This document shows positions 16,797 through 24,558 of a DNA stretch of 45,461 nucleotides, piece after piece (the first letter of the stretch is position 1; the number at the start of each line of letters is the position of its first letter). A model generated the notes under the pieces. It worked only from the letters and a program-made list of their open reading frames with translations. It ran no database searches and was not told the origin of the DNA. The position numbers were made by a program, and so were the translations under genes. Source of the DNA: an uncultured Alistipes sp. Lineage in GTDB: Bacteria; Bacteroidota; Bacteroidia; Bacteroidales; Rikenellaceae. The stretch lies in NCBI GenBank assembly GCA_945494785.1, contig CALYVN010000006.1, positions 1-45,461 of the forward strand, in the 5' to 3' direction.

Positions 16797-18203
16797 CTAC
16801 TTAACCCAATGTTTGTCGGAAAATTCGCCGTCGCGGAATTCGGGTGCTATATAGACATACATGGCATCGATGCGTTTGTCCAGCCACTCGCGGAAATACT
16901 TGCGCTGTTTGTCGCTGAGTGCCATCTGTTCCAACCGCAGATAATCCTCGTCGAGCGATGCGGCATGAGCAGGTATCACCTCGACGAGTTTTACGATTTT
17001 GCAAAGGTCGTTACCCATCAAATCGTTGGTACGGAAAGCCGGCGACACCTCGCCCACCTTCAACCGACGAATGGCATTGTAGTCATCGATACTCTTGCCA
17101 CCTCCCGCTCCGAAATCCTCTTTCAGGAACTTGGTCGCCGTCAGTTTCGCATCGAATGCCGAATAGCGTTCGAGCAAATCGTGATTCGATACGATACCGC
17201 CGTTCTGTTTCGAATACTTGTCGTCCGAAAATTCGGCAGCAGCCCGTTCGAATGTCAGCGAATCGGCCTTAATAAGCAGCGCGATGCTGTCCAATTTGTG
17301 CAGCGGAGCGGTAATCTCCTCGATGGTATAGGTAGGACGCAACAAGATATGGCGACAATGGTAGAGTTGTCCCTTCTTGTCTATCAGTTGAATCAGGTGG
17401 AAACCGAATTCGGTCTCGACGACCTCCGACACCTGCCCCGGTTTCAACTCCTCCAACGCATCGGCGAACGGCTTGACGAAACCTGCCGCCTGCATGGGTT
17501 CGAGTTCTCCGCCCCGTATTGCCGACGGATCGACCGAATACATACGCGCCAATGTCGAGAATTTAGTTTTGCCCGTAACGATACGCTCGCGCATATCTAT
17601 CAATCGTTCGCGAGCCCGACGCTTTGCAGCATCCATACCGTCGGGGAATTTGGTGATATGGGCATAGACATACTGCTCGGCTATAATCGGAAGACTGTCC
17701 TTGTCGATATTCTTGTAGTAACGCTCGACCTCGCCGGGAACGACCGACACCTTGCTGACGATTGTCTGCTGCATGGCTGCCGCATAGGATTGTTCCTCGA
17801 TACGGCGACGCAGCAATTCGCGCAAGTGGTATATGGCCATGTGGTTGCGGCGTTCGAGTTCGGTAATCGAGCCAGCTTCGTCAATCATCGACTGCACCTG
17901 CGTTTCGACACGTTGCAACACATCGCCCGTATTGATTTTGACCGAGTCGATAAGGGCTTGATTGTAGAGCAGTTGCTGCATCAGCAGATTCTCCAAAGCC
18001 TCGTTCTTCGGGTCGCGGTCGGAGGTATAGCCCTCTGCCCTGCGTTGCTGCACCAATTGGTCGGCGAGTTGCTCCACCTCCGAATAAGAGATGGACGAAT
18101 TGCCGACTACGGCAACCACCTTATCCAGCATCACGAAACGTTTTTGGGCTTGCACGGCACCGAGTGTCGCACATGCCAACATTGCTATCAATATCCTCTT
18201 CAT
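16797..18203 (-). CDS. surA: Periplasmic chaperone/peptidyl-prolyl isomerase, SurA-like
   Basis: A 468-residue protein expected to chaperone outer-membrane beta-barrel proteins. The signal peptide MKRILIAMLACATLGAVQAQ precedes a SurA N-domain (LDKVVAVVGNSSISYSEVEQ, and NLLMQQLLYNQALID). The first parvulin domain lies around residues 178-285, ending VVETEFGFHLIQLIDKKG. The second begins at YHCRHILLRPTYT (about 287) and is followed by a C-terminal helix region. Length is slightly greater than E. coli SurA (428). The ATG at 18203 is preferred over an in-frame TTG three codons upstream. It is the middle gene of an operon with a PPIase-like lipoprotein upstream and the OstA-like gene 2 bases downstream, tying it to LPS-transport barrel assembly. 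Confidence 0.9.
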   Translation of the reverse strand: MKRILIAMLACATLGAVQAQKRFVMLDKVVAVVGNSSISYSEVEQLADQLVQQRRAEGYTSDRDPKNEALENLLMQQLLYNQALIDSVKINTGDVLQRVETQVQSMIDEAGSITELERRNHMAIYHLRELLRRRIEEQSYAAAMQQTIVSKVSVVPGEVERYYKNIDKDSLPIIAEQYVYAHITKFPDGMDAAKRRARERLIDMRERIVTGKTKFSTLARMYSVDPSAIRGGELEPMQAAGFVKPFADALEELKPGQVSEVVETEFGFHLIQLIDKKGQLYHCRHILLRPTYTIEEITAPLHKLDSIALLIKADSLTFERAAAEFSDDKYSKQNGGIVSNHDLLERYSAFDAKLTATKFLKEDFGAGGGKSIDDYNAIRRLKVGEVSPAFRTNDLMGNDLCKIVKLVEVIPAHAASLDEDYLRLEQMALSDKQRKYFREWLDKRIDAMYVYIAPEFRDGEFSDKHWVK

Positions 18204-18241
18204 TATCGTCAATGTGTTTCCAAATATAATGTTATCGACCG

Positions 18242-19114
18242 CTATTCGTCGTTGTTCCTACCGAATATACGGACATGACCCGTTTTTATTGCGTTGTTCA
18301 CCATACTATCCTCGTGCACCCTCAACAATTCGCCCTGCCGGCGTGTTATCAATATCCGCCGAATGCGCTCCTCAACCATTTGGAGCGGCATCGCATCGTC
18401 GGCATCCAGCACATCGGTAATCAGGAAGATGTAGTAAGTGCGATTGTAGTGAATCTGCTGCACTCCGCGTTTGGACAACATGGCCTCGTTGTGTCCCGAA
18501 CGCAGCACGGGCAGATTGCTCAAAAATTCCGAAAAATCCGTCCATTCGTCGAAGCGCACGAAACGGAAATTGTGCTTGCGGCACAACGCCTCCAAATCGC
18601 GCCGTTCGTCGCTCTTGGACGAAGAGAACAGTCTCACGAGTTGTTCGCGCCGACGATAACCGTCATTGACCGCCACGATTCGTCCCTTGACCATGGGCGA
18701 GGCAATGCGGAAATCGGCACGATGCGCCGCATAGTAGTCGGCAATGTCCCGCTCCGACACATCGTTGTTCATATCGGTATCGATATAGTATTGGTCGATT
18801 TTGCGGATAAGCAACGATTGGCGATACTCCTCGACCTTGCGGTCGATGTCATCGACATCCGTCGGAAACATCAATGCCGCCTCCTGCAATTTGAGTTGGC
18901 GCACCACCCACTTTTCGACATAGGCATCGACGTAACTTGCACTGTCGGCACCCGACAACCCCTGCGGTACAATCTGTTTGATGTCGAAGGTGGTCAGTTC
19001 GCTGCGACCGACACGAGCAATCGTATCTTTACCGAAGAAGAGATTGGACGGCATTCGGCACTGCGTCGCCAAAAGCGACACAGCGAGCACCGTTATCTTT
19101 CCAACAAGTTTCAT
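18242..19114 (-). CDS. SurA/PpiC N-domain-like putative lipoprotein
   Basis: A 290-residue protein. MKLVGKITVLAVSLLATQC at the N-terminus looks like a lipoprotein signal with Cys19, but the -1 residue is Q, which is non-canonical. The body resembles the SurA/PrsA chaperone arms: ARVGRSELTTFDIKQIVPQG, EKWVVRQLKLQEAALMFPTDVDDID, then VSERDIADYYAAHRADFRIAS. The C-terminal third (AMLSKRGVQQIHYNRTYYIFLITDVLDADDAMPL) is parvulin-like but short, so isomerase activity is doubtful. The ATG at 19114 is chosen because a -7 box at 19125-19132 puts the transcript start only a few bases upstream, giving an almost leaderless mRNA. First gene of the SurA-OstA operon; a folding factor for envelope proteins is inferred. 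Confidence 0.82.
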   Translation of the reverse strand: MKLVGKITVLAVSLLATQCRMPSNLFFGKDTIARVGRSELTTFDIKQIVPQGLSGADSASYVDAYVEKWVVRQLKLQEAALMFPTDVDDIDRKVEEYRQSLLIRKIDQYYIDTDMNNDVSERDIADYYAAHRADFRIASPMVKGRIVAVNDGYRRREQLVRLFSSSKSDERRDLEALCRKHNFRFVRFDEWTDFSEFLSNLPVLRSGHNEAMLSKRGVQQIHYNRTYYIFLITDVLDADDAMPLQMVEERIRRILITRRQGELLRVHEDSMVNNAIKTGHVRIFGRNNDE

Positions 19115-19124
19115 ATACAATCTG

Positions 19125-19132
19125 CAAAGATA
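19125..19132 (-). promoter_or_regulatory. -7 promoter element TATCTTTG of the PPIase-SurA-OstA operon
   Basis: Minus-strand TATCTTTG matches TAnnTTTG, only 10 bases upstream of the ATG at 19114. A TTTT at the 19-20-bp position upstream is a near match to the -33 TTTG. The predicted leader is 0-5 nt. Confidence 0.65.
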
Positions 19133-19172
19133 AGATTTTTACCCGAATAAAACGCATTCGGTGCCAAGAATA

Positions 19173-20087
19173 TTATTTGCGCCGAAACACCTTGCGCGAT
19201 GTTTCGACAAAGAACAGCGCAAAGAGCAGGCACGAAGCGGCATAGGCGGAGAAGTAGGCGGTATCGTTGCCTATCATCTCGCGGAACGACACGCCGTCCA
19301 TATCCAAGCAGATGAGAGCCAAGGCAATAGCATTATTGACCGAGTGCAGTATCATGACCGAAAACAGCGATTGCGTACGCAAATATATCATACCGAATAC
19401 GAAGCCGACGACGACACCCGCCAATGCCGTGGCAGGCTCGACATGAACAATGCCGAAAAAGAGAGCAGAGACTGCGACGGCGACGAAATTACTCCAACGA
19501 CGGCGCAATGTTTCGAGGACTATGCCGCGACATAGCAATTCCTCCAAAACGGGGGCGAAAAACATGGCCGTAACACATGCCCAAAATCCGCGACCGACAC
19601 CCGCATTGTCGAAATGAGGCAACAATTCCATTACCGGCTCCAACACTATCTGTGCAACCACAATCCATGCGATGCCCGACAAGATGATGTTGGGATTGAA
19701 CCCCGATGCCGAGAATCGGGCAATGCGCCAATTGCCACTCCGCGCCCCGACATAGAGCAGAATCGCAATGACGGATACCGCCATCGATACGGGATAGACT
19801 ATTGCAATGCTCTCGCCGCTAAGCACCTGTTGCTGCATAAACTCTTCGATGTTGCCGGTATCGACAACGGACGAATCGGGGATGGCGATACCGAACAATG
19901 CCAATACGGTTGCCACCAACACCTGCGAGACAAAAAAAAGAAGCAGCATCATCAAAACATCGCCCACCGTCGGAAACCTGCGGCAATCGGAGGCCGCTTT
20001 AACCGGCTGATTATCGGCTGTCTCGCCCGACGCAGAGCAAGCAGCCGATTCCGACGCATGCGCGAGTTTTTTGCAATGTAATGCCAT
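19173..20087 (-). CDS. CPBP-family intramembrane metalloprotease
   Basis: A 304-residue membrane protein with about eight hydrophobic segments. All three motifs of the CPBP/Abi family are present: EELLCRG (E182, E183, R187), FFGIVH (F211, H215) and HSVNN (H248, N252), the proposed glutamate/histidine active site within the bilayer. The first 45 residues are hydrophilic and cysteine-containing (ESAACSASGETADNQ). The ATG at 20087 is preferred to an in-frame TTG at 20111, because that TTG overlaps a -7 box at 20109-20116. Members process prenylated proteins in eukaryotes or act in bacteriocin self-immunity and anti-sigma control in bacteria; the substrate here is unknown. Single-gene unit, divergent from parA. 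Confidence 0.92.
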   Translation of the reverse strand: MALHCKKLAHASESAACSASGETADNQPVKAASDCRRFPTVGDVLMMLLLFFVSQVLVATVLALFGIAIPDSSVVDTGNIEEFMQQQVLSGESIAIVYPVSMAVSVIAILLYVGARSGNWRIARFSASGFNPNIILSGIAWIVVAQIVLEPVMELLPHFDNAGVGRGFWACVTAMFFAPVLEELLCRGIVLETLRRRWSNFVAVAVSALFFGIVHVEPATALAGVVVGFVFGMIYLRTQSLFSVMILHSVNNAIALALICLDMDGVSFREMIGNDTAYFSAYAASCLLFALFFVETSRKVFRRK

Positions 20088-20108
20088 AACAAACAGAATT
20101 TGGATTGC

Positions 20109-20116
20109 CAAAGATA
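20109..20116 (-). promoter_or_regulatory. -7 promoter element TATCTTTG of the CPBP protease gene
   Basis: Minus-strand TATCTTTG matches TAnnTTTG, 22 bases upstream of the ATG at 20087. Confidence 0.63.
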
Positions 20117-20159
20117 ATCAAAAGCAGCGGAAACTTATCGGTTTTCAATTTAATTTTAT

Positions 20160-20167
20160 TAAATTTG
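20160..20167 (+). promoter_or_regulatory. -7 promoter element TAAATTTG of the parAB operon
   Basis: TAAATTTG matches TAnnTTTG, 68 bases upstream of the parA ATG. T-rich sequence (TTTTC at 20142-20146) lies near the -33 position. It is divergent from the CPBP promoter, with only 43 bp between the two -7 boxes. Confidence 0.58.
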
Positions 20168-20234
20168 CCCGATATTAACTGCCCGTAACCGTCGATTGGG
20201 TACAGGCGGACAATTTTACAAAACGGATACGCGA

Positions 20235-21002
20235 ATGGCAAAAGTTGTAGCACTTGCAAATCAGAAGGGCGGAGTAGGCAAAACCACCACTGCCATAAAC
20301 CTTGCGGCATCGATAGCGTTGTTGGGCAAAAGGGTTTTGTTGCTCGATGCCGACCCGCAGGCGAATGCAACGTCGGGTTTGGGTTTCGACATCAACCTCG
20401 ACGGAATATACGAATGTATAACTGGCGAAAAGAGTGCCGACGAGGTGATACTGAACAGCCCAGACATCAAAAAATTGTGGGTGCTGCCTTCGAGCATAGA
20501 TTTGGTTGCCGCCGAAACGGAGTTGCCCAACATGGAGAATGCGCACCACGTCATCAAACGCATAGTGGACAGTGTCAGCGACCGCTTCGATTACATCTTC
20601 ATCGACTGCTCGCCGTCGTTGGGCTACACGACCGTAAACATACTTACGGCAGCCGATTCGGTATTGATACCCGTACAATGCGAATACCTCGCTTTGGAGG
20701 GTTTGAGCAAATTACTCAACACCATAAAAAAGGTCAAAAGCGGATTGAATCCCGCGCTCGAAATAGAGGGTTTTGTGCTGACGATGTATATGCGCAACCG
20801 CCTGAACAACCAAGTGGCGACGGAGGTACGCGAACATTTCGGAACGCTCGCCTACGACACAATAATCCAGCGCAACATCCGTTTGGGTGAAGCACCGTCG
20901 CACGGCAAACCGATTATGTTGTACGATGCCTCTGCAACGGGAGCGGAGAACTATCTGATGTTGGCAAAAGAATTTTTGAAACGAAACCGTAAAAAGCAAT
21001 AG
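20235..21002 (+). CDS. parA: Chromosome-partitioning ATPase ParA (Soj)
   Basis: A 255-residue Walker-type ATPase that, with ParB, segregates replicated origins. The deviant Walker A motif KGGVGKTT occupies residues 11-18, preceded by MAKVVALANQ; DADPQANATSGLG and IFIDCSPSLGYTTVNILTAADS (Walker B region) follow. The size matches chromosomal Soj proteins rather than plasmid ParA with an N-terminal DNA-binding domain. The start is ATG 20235; an in-frame TTG at 20196 adds 13 unconserved residues. First gene of the parA-parB-DUF5683-transglycosylase operon (gaps of 7, -4 and 14 bases). I saw no parS-like palindrome (core CACGTG flanked by TTC/GAA arms) close by. Confidence 0.96.
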   Translation: MAKVVALANQKGGVGKTTTAINLAASIALLGKRVLLLDADPQANATSGLGFDINLDGIYECITGEKSADEVILNSPDIKKLWVLPSSIDLVAAETELPNMENAHHVIKRIVDSVSDRFDYIFIDCSPSLGYTTVNILTAADSVLIPVQCEYLALEGLSKLLNTIKKVKSGLNPALEIEGFVLTMYMRNRLNNQVATEVREHFGTLAYDTIIQRNIRLGEAPSHGKPIMLYDASATGAENYLMLAKEFLKRNRKKQ

Positions 21003-21009
21003 AATAGAT

Positions 21010-21894
21010 ATGAAACAGAGAGGATTGGGTCGCGGATTGGATGCCATATTCGGCAACGACGCCATAGACCTTAAAGCGAAGCCGATGGCAGAGATGACGG
21101 AGATAGCCGTTGCCGACATAGAGCCGAATCCGACACAACCGCGCCGTACATTCGACGAACAGTCTTTGGAGGAGTTGTCCGACTCCATCCGCACGCTCGG
21201 ACTGATACAGCCTATTACGGTAAAGACCAAAGAGGGCAAATATCTAATCATCAGCGGAGAGCGTCGTTGGCGGGCTGCCCGCGCGGCAGGATTGGAGCGG
21301 ATACCCGCATACATTCGCGATGTCGATGATACCAATCTGCACGCCATGGCATTGGTCGAGAACATTCAGCGACAGGATTTGAACTCGATAGAGGTTGCGC
21401 TCGGTCTGCAACGCCTTATAGAGGAGTGCGGACTGACGCAGGACGAGTTGGCGGAGAAGGTGGGCAAGAAACGTTCGACCATATCGAACTACATGCGTCT
21501 GTTGCGTCTGCCAGACCAAGTGCAACTCGCCGTCAAAGAGGGTGTGATTTCGATGGGACATGCCAAGGCAATCGCTTCGCTCGAAAACGACAAACAGCAG
21601 TTGGCTTTGCTCAAAAAATGCGTAAAACACAATCTGTCGGTGCGCCAAGCCGAAGATTTGGCTCGTGCCATTGCCGAGAAGCCGAGCGTCAAGAAGGCGG
21701 AGTCGGCAGACGAGGAGTATCCTGAGGCATACACGCGGTTGGTCGAGCATTTGGAGCGATTGTTCTCGCAGGACATCAGCATAAAACGCGGCAAGAACGG
21801 CGGAGGCAAAATCATCATCGACTTTGCCGATGACAAGGAGATTGAGACATTTATATCCCGTTTGGCTGCAAAGCAGCCGATCGTTAAGCGATGA
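21010..21894 (+). CDS. parB: Chromosome-partitioning protein ParB (Spo0J)
   Basis: A 294-residue CTP-dependent DNA clamp that loads at parS. The N-terminus MKQRGLGRGLDAIFGN is the ParA-stimulating segment. The CTP-binding region includes NPTQPRRTF (40-48) and GERRWRAA (83-90); ALVENIQRQDLN follows. The helix-turn-helix is LTQDELAEKVGKKRSTISNYMRLL, about 136-159. The C-terminal dimerisation part ends SIKRGKNGGGKIIIDFADDKEIETFI. Length is typical for chromosomal ParB. Its stop codon overlaps the ATG of the DUF5683 gene by 4 bases (ATGA), suggesting translational coupling of segregation and envelope proteins. Confidence 0.96.
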   Translation: MKQRGLGRGLDAIFGNDAIDLKAKPMAEMTEIAVADIEPNPTQPRRTFDEQSLEELSDSIRTLGLIQPITVKTKEGKYLIISGERRWRAARAAGLERIPAYIRDVDDTNLHAMALVENIQRQDLNSIEVALGLQRLIEECGLTQDELAEKVGKKRSTISNYMRLLRLPDQVQLAVKEGVISMGHAKAIASLENDKQQLALLKKCVKHNLSVRQAEDLARAIAEKPSVKKAESADEEYPEAYTRLVEHLERLFSQDISIKRGKNGGGKIIIDFADDKEIETFISRLAAKQPIVKR

Positions 21895-23135
21895 GAGGTA
21901 GCGGTGCAGGTTTTTCGGCCTTGACAGGCAGATGGTGGCAAAGATTGCTGCTCGTTGTAGCGGCAACAGCCGTCTGCTGCACCTCTTATGCCCAATTCGG
22001 CAGACAGCAACTGCGTGGCGAACGGACGATAATACGCGGAGGCATGGTGCAGAAGCCCGATTCGCTTGCGAAAAACGGAACCGACCCGACGATTATGGCG
22101 GGTGCGGCAGATTCGTTGAAAAAATTGGTTGTCGATTCGTTGTTGCTCGGCAAAGATTCACTGCAAACCGCTCTGCCCGATTCGTTGAGATACACTCTGC
22201 CTGCCGACTCGACGGCAATACTTCCGACGGCGACCGATTCGCTCGGCAAGGATTCGGTGGTATTGACCGAAAAGCAACTCAAACGCCAACAGCGGCGCGA
22301 AAACCGCAAACCATTTTTAAGCGATTCGATGGCTTTGCGCAAGGTTTGTTGGGCGTCGTTGGTCATGCCTGGTTTCGGTCAAATCTACAACAAGCAGTAT
22401 TGGAAGTTGCCGATTCTGTACGGCACATTCGGAGCGACGCTCGGAATGTTCATCTATGAAAACAGCAAATACCGACCGTTGAAAAAGCAGTTCGATGCGC
22501 TGACCGATGCGAGCATGATTCGCACCGAGGAGTTGAACACCTTGCAGTCGCGCATGATAAAGCACAACACTTGGCGACAGGTATTTTTGGTCGGAGCGGT
22601 TGCATCCTATCTCTATTTCATAGGCGATGCTGCCGTATGTTACTCGACCAACGAGGTCTCGTCGGTAAACAAGGCGACGACGCTTGCCACGATATGCCCG
22701 GGTGCAGGTCAAATCTACAACAAGAGTTATTGGCGCGTACCGATAGTGGTCGGCGGATTTGCGACCATGGTTTACTGCATCGATTGGAACAACCGCGGTT
22801 ATCAGCGATTCAAAAAGGCATACCGTTTGAAATACGATTTCGACCAAAATCCCGAGAAGTATCCGAGCGGCTCGCAGGACGAATTTAACGGTCGTTATTC
22901 GGCAACGTTCCTCAAAAATCTGCGCAACAGTTACCGTCGTAACCGCGACTTGTGCATAATCCTCACGGCAGGTCTGTATGTTCTGCAAATCGTCGATGCA
23001 CATGTCGATGCCCATTTGCGCGACTACGACATATCCAAAGATTTGGCGGTGAACCTTCAACCGATGATAAATTACAATCCGGCTCTCGGTGCAGGTTCGG
23101 CATCGTTCGGGATGAATCTGAACATAACTTTCTGA
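21891..23135 (+). CDS. DUF5683-family envelope protein with duplicated PGxGQIYNKxYW motif
   Basis: A 414-residue protein with a signal sequence or first membrane segment (LLLVVAATAVCCTSYAQ), then a disordered region of about 90 residues (57-148) holding nine D-S-hydrophobic triplets (PDSLA, ADSLK, VDSLL, KDSLQ, PDSLR and others). The conserved part begins at about 150. The motif PGFGQIYNKQYWK (160-172) recurs as PGAGQIYNKSYWR (270-282), each followed by a hydrophobic segment, so the domain arose by duplication with a 110-residue period. I recognise it as DUF5683, regularly found after parB in Bacteroidota; its molecular function is not known. The ATG at 21891 overlaps the parB stop. The C-terminus (GAGSASFGMNLNITF) resembles a final beta strand. 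Confidence 0.85.
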   Translation: MRGSGAGFSALTGRWWQRLLLVVAATAVCCTSYAQFGRQQLRGERTIIRGGMVQKPDSLAKNGTDPTIMAGAADSLKKLVVDSLLLGKDSLQTALPDSLRYTLPADSTAILPTATDSLGKDSVVLTEKQLKRQQRRENRKPFLSDSMALRKVCWASLVMPGFGQIYNKQYWKLPILYGTFGATLGMFIYENSKYRPLKKQFDALTDASMIRTEELNTLQSRMIKHNTWRQVFLVGAVASYLYFIGDAAVCYSTNEVSSVNKATTLATICPGAGQIYNKSYWRVPIVVGGFATMVYCIDWNNRGYQRFKKAYRLKYDFDQNPEKYPSGSQDEFNGRYSATFLKNLRNSYRRNRDLCIILTAGLYVLQIVDAHVDAHLRDYDISKDLAVNLQPMINYNPALGAGSASFGMNLNITF

Positions 23136-23149
23136 CGCAATTTTACTAC

Positions 23150-24514
23150 ATGAAACTCCCCATCCGTGCAATAGCAATCATAGCGATATTGTGTTCCGTC
23201 CTGCCTTACTGCGCCACGGCACAGCGACGCACCAAAAGAGCCAAGACCGAACATCGGATACCTGTGTACGACACCATACGGGTAGTGGTAACCGATACCG
23301 TGCGCGTAGAGCCTGTGGTTGCACCGCGCATCGATACGTTGGGTCTCGCGCTCTCGCCCGCCGAGACAGATTCGCTCGTCGAATTGTGGAGCCGTCTGGC
23401 GGCACAGCAGAGCGACAAACGATTTTTCGAGCCATACGCCGTCGAGACCGAAACCGAACGCTCGCTCCCAATTGACTCGTTGTACAAAACGCGGCTGTTG
23501 GATTTGGTTTCGCCCGTGCATCTGCCCTACAACTACATCGTGCGCGGCTACATCAATCAATATCTACATAATCATTGGAGTCCGTTGAGCCGGATTTTGG
23601 CAATGTCGAAATACTATTTCCCGATTATAGAGCAAGAACTCGTCAATGCCGGTTTGCCCGTCGAATTGCGAGCCGTGGCCATTGTGGAGTCGAATCTGTC
23701 CAACTTGGCAACCTCGCGGATGGGAGCGGTCGGGATGTGGCAACTGATGCCCGCTACGGGCAAGAATCTCGGCTTGGAGATAAATTCGCTTGTTGACGAG
23801 CGGTGCGACCCCGTGCTTTCGACTCGTGCGGCATGCCGTTTTTTGCGCGATTTGTATCGCATATACGGCGATTGGACGCTTGCCATAGCCGCCTACAACT
23901 GCGGACCGGGGAATGTAAACAAGGCGATTGCGAGAGCAGGAGCCAACGGCAAAACTTTTTGGGACATCTACGATTTTCTGCCACGCGAGACGCGCGGTTA
24001 TGTGCCCAAATTCATCGCCGCATCGTATGCCTATGCCTACCACCGACTGCACGGCATCCACGCCGAAACCACTCCGCAGCATATTGCCACCGACACCGTA
24101 GCAATCGACCGTGTGATGCACCTCGGACAGGTGGCATCGACCATCGATATTCCTATCGAAACGTTGCGAGCGCTCAATCCGCAATACAAAATGGACATCG
24201 TCCCCGCATCCCGCAAGAGATACTCTTTGACGCTGCCCGTAAGTTATCTGTCGGAGTTTATCGAAAACCGCGACTCGATTTATGCCAAAGACTCGCTCTA
24301 TCTGAAAGAGTTTATGAATCCTGCCAACCTCGAAAAGCAGCGTGCGCAGGGCGTCGGCTATGTATATAAGGTCAAGGCGGGCGACAATTTGAGCATCATC
24401 GCAAGCCGCAACCGCGTAACCGTAAAGGATTTGATGCGTTGGAATCATCTCACATCGACCACCATCCGCATCGGACAGAAATTGCGGATAGAGAAGCCGA
24501 GACCGAGAAATTAG
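23150..24514 (+). CDS. mltD: Membrane-bound lytic murein transglycosylase (MltD-like) with LysM domain
   Basis: A 454-residue enzyme cutting peptidoglycan glycan strands to 1,6-anhydromuropeptides. Signal peptide MKLPIRAIAIIAILCSVLPY. The family-1 lytic transglycosylase domain (about 145-300) has the catalytic glutamate E180 in AIVESNLSN, followed by GAVGMWQLMPATG (192-204) and AIAAYNCGPGNVNKAI. One LysM domain closes the protein (YKVKAGDNLSIIASRNRV, about 407-450); E. coli MltD has two. The ATG at 23150 gives the signal peptide; the frame is open far upstream inside DUF5683. Last gene of the parAB operon, linking cell-wall turnover to segregation. A five-pair hairpin at 24525-24539 is too weak to call as its terminator. 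Confidence 0.94.
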   Translation: MKLPIRAIAIIAILCSVLPYCATAQRRTKRAKTEHRIPVYDTIRVVVTDTVRVEPVVAPRIDTLGLALSPAETDSLVELWSRLAAQQSDKRFFEPYAVETETERSLPIDSLYKTRLLDLVSPVHLPYNYIVRGYINQYLHNHWSPLSRILAMSKYYFPIIEQELVNAGLPVELRAVAIVESNLSNLATSRMGAVGMWQLMPATGKNLGLEINSLVDERCDPVLSTRAACRFLRDLYRIYGDWTLAIAAYNCGPGNVNKAIARAGANGKTFWDIYDFLPRETRGYVPKFIAASYAYAYHRLHGIHAETTPQHIATDTVAIDRVMHLGQVASTIDIPIETLRALNPQYKMDIVPASRKRYSLTLPVSYLSEFIENRDSIYAKDSLYLKEFMNPANLEKQRAQGVGYVYKVKAGDNLSIIASRNRVTVKDLMRWNHLTSTTIRIGQKLRIEKPRPRN

Positions 24515-24558
24515 GGATTGTCGTTGCCGCTTTCCGGCACACAGTAACCGAATATCTT

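Noticed and set aside
20196..20234. Upstream TTG extension of parA (and similar TTG extensions of the CPBP, SurA, PPIase-like, murF-alr and amidase genes)
   Set aside because: The ATG immediately downstream gives the conserved family N-terminus or signal peptide; some extensions run into promoter elements.
20112..20234. parS centromere site near parA
   Set aside because: No CACGTG-centred palindrome is visible in the gap or around the operon; it may lie elsewhere.
24515..24558. Terminator between the transglycosylase and MATE genes
   Set aside because: Only a 5-bp stem (24525-24539) with no T-run was found, too weak to support.
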